A DNA stretch of 52,896 nucleotides, taken from JAZUOT01 sp045604805 (lineage in GTDB: Bacteria; Bacillota; Clostridia; Oscillospirales; Acutalibacteraceae). The notes under the pieces were generated by a model. That model was not told the DNA's origin and did not search any database. It was given only the letters and a program-made list of their open reading frames with translations. The stretch is taken from assembly GCA_045604805.1 (NCBI GenBank), contig JAZUOT010000052.1, positions 1 to 52,896 of the forward strand, read 5' to 3'. Of this stretch, positions 16,164 to 23,222 are shown piece after piece. A program made the position numbers and the translations under genes. Positions within the stretch are counted from its first letter, which is position 1; each line of letters begins with the position of its first letter.

Positions 16164-17831
16164 TCATCCCTCTTTGGCCTTTTTTCCACCACTCCCAGAT
16201 GATAATCCAAAATAACTTAATGGAGCGCATTCACCTTCCAATGTATTTTTAATACCCTCCAGGTCATCTGTATTTTCTTTCTCAACAGCACCATGGCTCC
16301 TAAGGTACTCATCTGGTAAAATCCTGGACATTCCCATGGCCTGGTTATGAAGGGTTATAAATCTATGATGATGAATTTGTAATTCGCAACGACTCAAAGC
16401 AGCCGCTAATATAGATGTGAATGTGGCAATACAAAGATAAATTGCTGTGACAAAAGGTATAGAATACACCAAAATACCGCTACATACAAAAAGTAATCCG
16501 GCAACTGCAAGGCAAGCATCAGCTACGTACTTTCTCCTTCTAACGCGTTTCTGAGTATGTATAAGCTCATATGGCTTTCCAGGACACTGCTCTTTCAGGT
16601 TCTCCTTCACGGCTACCCTTTCTTCATCTTCTAGTTCTGCTAAATAGTTTTCACTGTAAACATCATGTACTGTATGCGGTCCACTAATATTCCTAGAGAA
16701 CAGTTCACTAATTCTATCTATTGCAGTAATTGTTGTTCCTCCTACTTCAAAATCCCTATCCTCTTCACGAACTTCTTCAGTGTTGTAGTAAATTTGTTGG
16801 TCGCTAGTTAAACTGTGGAAAGGCGTTACTCCACGGACATAATCGACGTCGCGCCGTTCTCCAACTTGTGCTTCCCTCTCCACACACAACGATACATTAT
16901 GATTATTAGCGATTACAAGGAAGTACAAAGCTGCAGCTTCATGACTAAGCTTGATTCTTTCTGAATCATGACCTTCAGTCCACACTTCAAATATCGGCTG
17001 TTCCACATTTTGAGCTTTTCTAGCCAAGTTATCATAAACTTTCACAAAATCTGCAGTTCTCACATAGATATACTGTGCTAATGATGGATTTTCCACTGTG
17101 CGTGCTCCATCTTGCTCATAAACAGGTAAACGCATTACTATATTCCTGCTATCAACAATATCTCTAGTAACGGTTATATGTTTGTTTTTTAGCAATTCCT
17201 TCGCTGCTGACTCTATTTCTTTTTGAATAGAGTTATAATCGTATCTTTTCAAATGTCTTTCATTTTCAGCTTTTGATTCTTCTTGCCTGTCTTCTAAAAG
17301 AGGCGCTCGCTCATTCAAATTTTCTTGATGTGATGCTTCCTCTCTATTTTGGTCATGTTTAGAGGCATCAGTATGTTCTGTTAATTCATTTGCAAAATCA
17401 ACGAAGCTAATCCCTTTTGATTTTTCATCAAAAATTTCATCTTCTTCCTCTTCTAATATGGCATCAGCTTCAGAAGATACTTCTGTTCTAGCAGCGCCAT
17501 GTTGGTTTGAGTGGTTTTCAACAGCTGAAGTGCACACAAATCTATGCCCATGTAAATCTTTGTGTTTTGAATTTTGATTTACATAGATAAAAACATGTGC
17601 TCCACCAGCCACCTGATCTAATTGGTCGATACTGAGTACATTGGTATCGTTTTCATGTTGGTTTTGCTTGCGCAACCCCCGCTGAACAGCTTCAAGGTGT
17701 TCTTCATCTAATGAATATCCAAACAAATTAAATAATATTCTTGCTTCTTCGCTATCTCTACACTCCGCAAGCTGAGCTAATTGCTCTTCATTTAAAGTAC
17801 TTATACAGCAAGACAATTCTCCTGTCAACAT
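16164..17831 (-). CDS. Nif11-like leader-bearing protein 1 with hydrophobic hairpin (555 aa)
   Basis: Residues 1-77 form a precursor-type leader: a helical, acidic region with A-E-C-R-D-S-E-E-A-R-I-L-F and G-Y-S-L-D-E-E-H-L, ending in L-S-I-D-Q-L-D-Q-V-A-G-G at 66-77. This matches the leaders of three other genes here and the Nif11/bacteriocin double-glycine class cut by C39 peptidase transporters. A low-complexity acidic stretch (about 110-210) and an unrecognised soluble domain follow (about 215-430). Next, after K-R-V-R-R-R-K, come two closely spaced hydrophobic helices (about 438-485) and a hydrophilic tail with S-G-S-G-G-K-K. GAGGTAG precedes the ATG; a 17-spaced promoter (17887-17915) and a terminator make it a single-gene unit. 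I recognise no enzyme motif. Confidence 0.75.
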   Translation of the reverse strand: MLTGELSCCISTLNEEQLAQLAECRDSEEARILFNLFGYSLDEEHLEAVQRGLRKQNQHENDTNVLSIDQLDQVAGGAHVFIYVNQNSKHKDLHGHRFVCTSAVENHSNQHGAARTEVSSEADAILEEEEDEIFDEKSKGISFVDFANELTEHTDASKHDQNREEASHQENLNERAPLLEDRQEESKAENERHLKRYDYNSIQKEIESAAKELLKNKHITVTRDIVDSRNIVMRLPVYEQDGARTVENPSLAQYIYVRTADFVKVYDNLARKAQNVEQPIFEVWTEGHDSERIKLSHEAAALYFLVIANNHNVSLCVEREAQVGERRDVDYVRGVTPFHSLTSDQQIYYNTEEVREEDRDFEVGGTTITAIDRISELFSRNISGPHTVHDVYSENYLAELEDEERVAVKENLKEQCPGKPYELIHTQKRVRRRKYVADACLAVAGLLFVCSGILVYSIPFVTAIYLCIATFTSILAAALSRCELQIHHHRFITLHNQAMGMSRILPDEYLRSHGAVEKENTDDLEGIKNTLEGECAPLSYFGLSSGSGGKKAKEG

Positions 17832-17886
17832 ATTCTACCTCACACTATTCAAACGAAATTACAAATCGTATAAACACACTGTGCAC

Positions 17887-17915
17887 ATAATACTTTACCT
17901 CTAACCACTTGTCAA
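17887..17915 (-). promoter_or_regulatory. Sigma-A promoter of leader-protein gene 1
   Basis: On the minus strand TTGACA (17910-17915) and TATTAT (17887-17892) are separated by 17 bases, a near-consensus vegetative promoter about 55 bases before the start codon. Confidence 0.75.
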
Positions 17916-18014
17916 ATGATAAATTTGCAAAAAGTGTATATTATGACACAATTATACAATTTTGCTCTGGTAGAATTTTATTTGTCAATTGAGTTCGAAA
18001 GAGAGATGTTTTTA

Positions 18015-18842
18015 ATGCAAAGCCAAGAAATAATATGTAATAAAGAACTAATTTTAGCCGACGCAAAGGATATAGTTTACCCCAAACAAAGACCCAAACA
18101 AAGAGCCAACAGCAAAGAATTTATAAAGATATCCTCAAGTATAAAGCATAATGGTATGATGGAGCCGATAGTCGTAAAATTAAATGAAGATTCTGAATTA
18201 GAGATAATAAGCGGAGAAATTATATTTGATGCGGCCCTACTTGCCGGAATAAAACAAATACCATGCATATTAGTACACTGCGATAGTCAATATGGCCAAA
18301 TTTTTTCAGCAGTTGAGGAAATAAAAAAAGGTAATCTAGATATGTTTGAAGAAGCTAGACTATTGGACAAGCTGGTAAATGGTAAAAAGATACTCAAACG
18401 AGATATTGCCGGTATATTGGGGTGGACCATAAGCGAAGTGAATCTTAGTTTGCAGCTACACAAATTCGGAGAAGAAGAAAAATTCATTATAAAAGAAGAA
18501 GGTTTGAACAAAACATATGTGTCACTTCTCTCGGCTATTGATGATTTCATCTATAGGCGTAAGGCTTTAGACGAAATAGTAAAAAAGAATTTAAACTTTG
18601 AACAAGCAAATTCTTTAGTAAAAAAATATCTGAAACAAATAAGTAAATATCGAGAAAGAGAATTGAGAAAAAATGCAATGCCTGAAGAACTAAGATTGTT
18701 TATGGCTGGTTTGCAAAAAGCCGTAGATATGGTAAAAAGTACAGGTTTAGAAACAAATGTCTCAAAAATGGAATCAGATAATTACATAGAATGCACTGTA
18801 AGAATCCAAAAAAGGAAAAATAAACAAGTCAGAATAGCTTGA
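18015..18842 (+). CDS. Orphan ParB/Noc-like DNA-binding protein
   Basis: The product of about 275 residues has a ParB N-terminal domain (S-I-K-H-N-G-M-M-E-P-I-V-V-K and E-I-I-S-G-E) and a helix-turn-helix region (R-D-I-A-G-I-L-G-W-T-I-S-E-V-N). It ends in a helical tail and an R-I-Q-K-R-K-N-K basic end. The CTPase motif of ParB, usually G-E-R-R-x-R-A, reads G-E-I-I-F-D-A, so the arginines that contact CTP phosphates are missing. The start is uncertain: ATG at 18015 has GAGAGA eight bases upstream; ATG at 18006 is an alternative. No parA or parS is seen nearby. It could be a segregation paralogue or a regulator of the adjacent divergent leader-protein gene. Confidence 0.75.
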   Translation: MQSQEIICNKELILADAKDIVYPKQRPKQRANSKEFIKISSSIKHNGMMEPIVVKLNEDSELEIISGEIIFDAALLAGIKQIPCILVHCDSQYGQIFSAVEEIKKGNLDMFEEARLLDKLVNGKKILKRDIAGILGWTISEVNLSLQLHKFGEEEKFIIKEEGLNKTYVSLLSAIDDFIYRRKALDEIVKKNLNFEQANSLVKKYLKQISKYRERELRKNAMPEELRLFMAGLQKAVDMVKSTGLETNVSKMESDNYIECTVRIQKRKNKQVRIA

Positions 18843-19255
18843 TAGAAGGACTTAGCTATAGAGAAGAATTTAAGCTTTTTAGAAAAATCTACCTAAGAAT
18901 AGATCAAAGATAGACCTTGTGTATTTGTTTATATAGAAAAAATATTATATGATGCATTTGTTTATGCGGAAAAGAAAGAAAAACATAATGTCAGAAGACA
19001 TATATCTGATCTGAGTAGGCATAAAAATAGCTAATTTATCTAATACAAACCAAATATTCCTTAGAACCTTCTTGACATGCAAGCATTTAGATATTATATT
19101 GTCTATAAGTTTGAATCGTTGAGAAATCACCTGTTTATCATTCAATTTTTATAATAGAAAGCCTACTCTTGAATAAACAAAGTTTCAAACGATAATTAAT
19201 CTGAAAGATTAAGACTCATATGTTATTTTTATTTTATTCTCTGAGGTGTAATTTT
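18843..19255. other. Intergenic region without recognisable features
   Basis: These 413 AT-rich bases follow the ParB-like gene. A 66-residue open frame on the minus strand (18945-19145) has no ribosome binding site and no recognisable sequence. I see no hairpin terminator or repeat. Confidence 0.5.
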
Positions 19256-19702
19256 TTGGTGAAGGGTAATTTTCAAAAAAAGTTTGAACTACTCGAAAAA
19301 AAAATACAAAATATCAATATGAGGTTTGTTGATATTTTTTTGAAACAGCTAAAAAATGCAAAAACAATGAAGGAATTAAAGCTTATAGAAAAAACTTTGC
19401 TTTTACTTGAACATATGGACTTAGCACAGGATACTGACTCTGATTCTCTCAGTAAAAACAAAAAACAGGAATTGCTCGACATTGACGATCCCAATGAACC
19501 TGCGTTTATACAGCTTAGGTTTGCTATACGAAAAGAAGATTATATATGGCGCATAAACTCCTCAGTTTTACCTAGATCTGAAAAAGAATTTTTGCTATTA
19601 CAGATCGAACGTATAGAAAAAGATAATTCTACGGATTATTTACAAAAATGGGAATTATTAAACTCTATGAAAAAATATTTGCCTAAAAATCTCCAAGGGT
19701 AA
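19256..19702 (+). CDS. Hypothetical helical protein
   Basis: The product of about 148 residues is charged and mostly helical, with K-T-M-K-E-L-K-L-I-E-K-T-L-L-L-L-E and an acidic middle (D-T-D-S-D-S). It has no signal peptide or membrane segment, and I do not recognise the family. The start is taken as the TTG at 19256 because GAGG lies nine bases upstream; the frame is also open from an ATG at 19220 that lacks such a site, and a GTG at 19259 is equally close. It is co-oriented with the cysteine synthase 71 bases downstream and may share its transcript. Confidence 0.55.
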   Translation: MVKGNFQKKFELLEKKIQNINMRFVDIFLKQLKNAKTMKELKLIEKTLLLLEHMDLAQDTDSDSLSKNKKQELLDIDDPNEPAFIQLRFAIRKEDYIWRINSSVLPRSEKEFLLLQIERIEKDNSTDYLQKWELLNSMKKYLPKNLQG

Positions 19703-19773
19703 ATTTCATATTTACGTGTGAATTTTACATATAATTATTGTATATCAAATAGTTAGGAATGATTATAAATTAG

Positions 19774-20709
19774 ATGATATACAATAATATTTTGGAATGT
19801 ATCGGAAATACCCCTATATTACGCTTGAATAAATTGGGATATGAAAGCTCAATGGCTTCGGTGCTAGTCAAATTCGAAGGTATGAATGCTGGATTTTCAA
19901 TAAAAACCAGAACTGCCTGTGCTATGTTGGAAAAGGCTGAAAAAGATGGAAAAATCAAACCAGGTGAGAATATTATATTGGAAGTAACAAGCGGTAATCA
20001 GGGTATAGGCTTAGCTTTAGTTGCTGCCGTAAAAGGTTATGAGACAATTATTATAATGCCTGATTCGGTAAGTACAGAAAGAAGAAAGTTGATCAAACAT
20101 TATGGAGCACAGCTCATTTTGGTAAAAGATTCAGGAAACATAGGCAAGTGCATAAAAGAATGTGTGGATTTAGCAAAGGACATGGCAGAAAATAATAAAC
20201 TGATTTTTATTCCACAACAGTTCCAAAATACTGAAAATTTAGCGATACATCGCAAAACTACGGCAAAAGAAATATTAGAACAGGTAGGCGGACCTATACA
20301 TGGGTTCTGCTCTGGTATTGGTACTGGTGGGACAATAAGCGGTGTAGGCGAGGTCTTAAGAAAACATAATCCGGGAATTGAAATTTGGGCAGTAGAACCA
20401 CAGAATGCTGCAATACTATCAGGAAAATCTGTAACTACACACCTGCAGATGGGTATTGGAGATGGAATAATACCTGACATTTTAAATAAGGAAATCTACG
20501 ACAAGATATGCATAGTCAGCGATGATGATGCAATCGATATGGCAAAAAAACTTGCAAAATTAGAAGGTTTAGCCTGTGGCATATCTGGCGGCAGCAATGT
20601 GGTGGCAGCTTTAGCTTTAGCCAGTAAGTTAGGGCCAGGTAAAATTGTCGTTACCATACTTCCTGATATCGCCGAAAGGTATTTCTCAACAAAATTATTT
20701 GAGAATTGA
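19774..20709 (+). CDS. cysK: Cysteine synthase (O-acetylserine sulfhydrylase)
   Basis: The 311-residue product is a PLP enzyme that makes cysteine from O-acetylserine and sulfide. The PLP lysine is K44 in F-S-I-K-T-R-T, the substrate loop is T-S-G-N-Q-G (72-77), and the phosphate-binding loop is G-I-G-T-G-G-T-I-S-G. The loops differ from textbook CysK (N-P-G-G-S-V-K-D-R and T-S-G-N-T-G) but match a subfamily found in anaerobic Firmicutes. The C-terminal G-I-S-G-G-S-N is normal. No cysE neighbour is present. Confidence 0.87.
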   Translation: MIYNNILECIGNTPILRLNKLGYESSMASVLVKFEGMNAGFSIKTRTACAMLEKAEKDGKIKPGENIILEVTSGNQGIGLALVAAVKGYETIIIMPDSVSTERRKLIKHYGAQLILVKDSGNIGKCIKECVDLAKDMAENNKLIFIPQQFQNTENLAIHRKTTAKEILEQVGGPIHGFCSGIGTGGTISGVGEVLRKHNPGIEIWAVEPQNAAILSGKSVTTHLQMGIGDGIIPDILNKEIYDKICIVSDDDAIDMAKKLAKLEGLACGISGGSNVVAALALASKLGPGKIVVTILPDIAERYFSTKLFEN

Positions 20710-20771
20710 GTTAAAATAATTACCAGTGTGCGAATAGTTTTAGATGATAAACCTGATATCTTTTATTTAAA

Positions 20772-21296
20772 CTACTGAAATCTATGGATATTTATAGCAT
20801 GGACAACGCCAAAATAAACTAGATAAAATCCGACTACAATCAGTGTGAATTGTGTTGAACCAACAGGATTGAATATTAAAATCAAGGAAACTATAAAACT
20901 GATAATAGCTTTTATAAATTCAAACATAGCTGATTTATTATATTTCATAAAAACATATGCTTTGTTCATATTACTCAAGGAAGTTGCTAAAATTATCAGA
21001 CCGGTTATGTGAGAAATAAATCCTGCAACTGAATTAGGATTTAAAAGACAAGAAATACCCAACAAAATAAGGATCATAGAAAAAACAAAATTTAATTTAG
21101 GAAATAAACCATATCGAGAACGTATAAAGGAATTAGCGGCCAAAACTCCACCTGAACTTACAAAGATCAAGCCGAAAATAAGTCCCACAATTGCTATGAA
21201 CAGTCGGTTTAGGCAGATCAACACCAAGCCAACAAGTATAGTGACAGTAGGAATTATATACGGTGAATATTTGTATGCTTTGAACTTGAAGTTCAT
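20772..21296 (-). CDS. HdeD/DUF308-like membrane protein
   Basis: The product of about 174 residues has six hydrophobic helices in the arrangement of DUF308/HdeD proteins, with G-L-I-F-G-L-I-F-V-S-S-G-G near helix two and F-Y-L-V-Y-F-G near the end. The start is the ATG after AGGGAG (six-base gap); an in-frame ATG eight codons earlier lies inside the preceding gene. It begins ten bases after that gene's stop codon, so the two probably form one operon. Physiological role unknown. Confidence 0.65.
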   Translation of the reverse strand: MNFKFKAYKYSPYIIPTVTILVGLVLICLNRLFIAIVGLIFGLIFVSSGGVLAANSFIRSRYGLFPKLNFVFSMILILLGISCLLNPNSVAGFISHITGLIILATSLSNMNKAYVFMKYNKSAMFEFIKAIISFIVSLILIFNPVGSTQFTLIVVGFYLVYFGVVHAINIHRFQ

Positions 21297-21306
21297 AATT
21301 ATCTCC

Positions 21307-22485
21307 CTAGTACAGCACAAGTGTTTTATCTTTTATCATACAATCACACCTAAATTCCTCGCTAGTATCTTTGTCGATATCTAAAACATAGGTGTAAAGT
21401 TCATTATCAGATTCATCATCTTTAGCTGTATTTTTTTGTGTAATAATAAATCTGTCATCGACACATGATATGAATTTCCCAAGTTTTTCATCAAATACAG
21501 TGTCAACCTGACTTTTTACCACACCTTTAACATACACCTTATTGTTGGCATTGTAAAGTTCAAATGCCTGATTGCTTGATTCGTCTATACAATAATAAGA
21601 ATCTGTTAAACTATTATTCATATCAAAAAGTTGTTCGATCTTTTTACTTTGTTTATCCCAATAGCATATACATTCCTTGTGAGTAGAGAAGTGTTTTACC
21701 CAAAAGTAAACATTTTTATTATCCATACATACGTATCTGGCAATACTTTGTGTTTTTGCGCAAACTATATTTTCCAAAGATATATCATAGTCTTGAGACT
21801 TTATACTGTCCAGCAATTTATCTAAAGGATAATACCATATGTAATCGCATACTTCATTTTTGAGCCATCTGGATCTTTTATAGCAATGTTCTTTGAGCGC
21901 TTTACTTCCATATGGATCACATATTAAAGCATATTGCTGTTCTCCAGCAACATTATATACTATTATATTTGATGGATTTACCCTTAACAAACGGGAATCT
22001 CTTACTATGTATTTTTTATTTTCCTTTATATCATAAAGAGACACATTTTTTCCTATATCTGCAACTCTATCTTCGCCATAACAAGATTTGCTACCATTGT
22101 CAGGTCTTTTAGTGTATACAAGTATATTAGATTCATTAAGTATATTGCAACCTAAAAATTCATTATCGCATTTGACTGTAAGGCGTAAAGTTTCAATAGC
22201 ATTTCTTTTATCTATTAAGAAAAGCCATAAATCTGTTTTATTTGTTTCTAGAATAAGAAAAAACATATTTTTAAACGGTTTTATTATTTGTGTATAATCT
22301 CTGCAATTTAACTTGAAATTAGAAATTATACGTTCAACTGATGTTTCTCTATTGTATTCTAAGATGTAAAATTCTGAACTGGATTCGTTTTGTCTTTTTT
22401 CAGTGTAATATATAAATTTTTCGTTGACTTCGATGGGCCTAACATCCCTAACCCCAAAAATATTTCTAATGTCTACAACGTTCAC
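21307..22485 (-). CDS. Hypothetical protein, possibly a beta-propeller
   Basis: The 392-residue product has no signal peptide or membrane helix. It is rich in short beta-strand patterns with aromatic residues at turns (K-F-I-Y-Y-T-E-K, V-Y-F-W-V-K-H, K-V-Y-V-K-G-V-V), spaced about every 40-50 residues as in beta-propeller proteins. I cannot name the family. It precedes the DUF308-like gene with a ten-base gap on the minus strand. Confidence 0.6.
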   Translation of the reverse strand: MNVVDIRNIFGVRDVRPIEVNEKFIYYTEKRQNESSSEFYILEYNRETSVERIISNFKLNCRDYTQIIKPFKNMFFLILETNKTDLWLFLIDKRNAIETLRLTVKCDNEFLGCNILNESNILVYTKRPDNGSKSCYGEDRVADIGKNVSLYDIKENKKYIVRDSRLLRVNPSNIIVYNVAGEQQYALICDPYGSKALKEHCYKRSRWLKNEVCDYIWYYPLDKLLDSIKSQDYDISLENIVCAKTQSIARYVCMDNKNVYFWVKHFSTHKECICYWDKQSKKIEQLFDMNNSLTDSYYCIDESSNQAFELYNANNKVYVKGVVKSQVDTVFDEKLGKFISCVDDRFIITQKNTAKDDESDNELYTYVLDIDKDTSEEFRCDCMIKDKTLVLY

Positions 22486-22705
22486 AACTATATTTCTCCT
22501 TTCATTTGCAGAAATAGTCAGTAGCCTTATATCTAGTTGTTTATCTGTAATTATTTGTTGGCAGACAAGTAGAAAATATCATAAAACACCGAAAAGCATA
22601 GTCTAACTCTGTCGAGATTTTAGGCTTGGAGTGTATGAGCATTACTTACCAAACACAAAAAATGACTGCTTGCGAACTACCTTTGCGATGTTTTGACCTA
22701 TTTCT

Positions 22706-23173
22706 TTATTTTACTGGTTCATCATAGAACTGATAGCCATCAAAATCATCTTGTGTAACTAGGGTCATAAAATTTCTAAATTTTATAGATTTTCCTGTCT
22801 ACAGCTCATTTCCTTTATCACAAATAATTATGACGTCATCTATGTATCGATTCCCTGTAGATGGATTTGTACTTAACCGAATCTCTTGTAAGACTTCAGC
22901 AACCCATTGGTGTTTATTTCCGAAAACCCCTCAATCATGCTGATTCAGCAGTACATATTTTGCACCTGATGCGTAAGCTTCTGTCATAATATTTTTCCAG
23001 CGTAGCTTGTAGTATTTTTTACGTCTCTTTTCGTCTTGTCGGACATCATAAACATAAATATATTTTTGCAAGCGAATATGTTTGTCCTGAGTCATAAGGT
23101 CTTTGTTAGTTCCACCATGCATATCAGGTGCAGCTACATAGATGGCAAATAAATTAGAGTCCAAACGTATCAT
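22706..23173 (-). pseudogene. Decayed macro-type (TIGR02452/DUF2263-like) ADP-ribose hydrolase gene
   Basis: One reading frame interrupted by TGA at 22931-22933 and TAG at 22799-22801 encodes F-A-I-Y-V-A-A-P-D-M, then R-W-K-N-I-M-T-E-A-Y-A-S-G-A-K-Y-V-L-L-N-Q. After the first stop it continues G-V-F-G-N-K-H-Q-W-V-A-E-V-L-Q-E-I and D-D-V-I-I-I-C-D. This order (V-x-A-A-P, a long helix, Y-V-L-x-x-x-x-C-G-V-F-G-N, V-A-E, a final strand) is that of TIGR02452 proteins, macro-fold relatives that act on ADP-ribose adducts. The TGA falls where the conserved cysteine should be. The N-terminal part is missing and there is no ribosome binding site. It lies 49 bases after leader-protein gene 2. Confidence 0.55.
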
Positions 23174-23222
23174 TAACGCTAATCAACAGATTCTTTTTTC
23201 CCTTCATTTGATGTATCTACCA

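Noticed and set aside
18945..19145. 66-residue open frame on the minus strand
   Set aside because: No ribosome binding site, no recognisable sequence, and high AT content makes chance frames likely.
22931..22933. Selenocysteine or recoded TGA in the macro-type gene
   Set aside because: A second in-frame stop (TAG at 22799-22801), a missing N-terminus and no ribosome binding site point to decay, and all other genes use TGA as stop normally.
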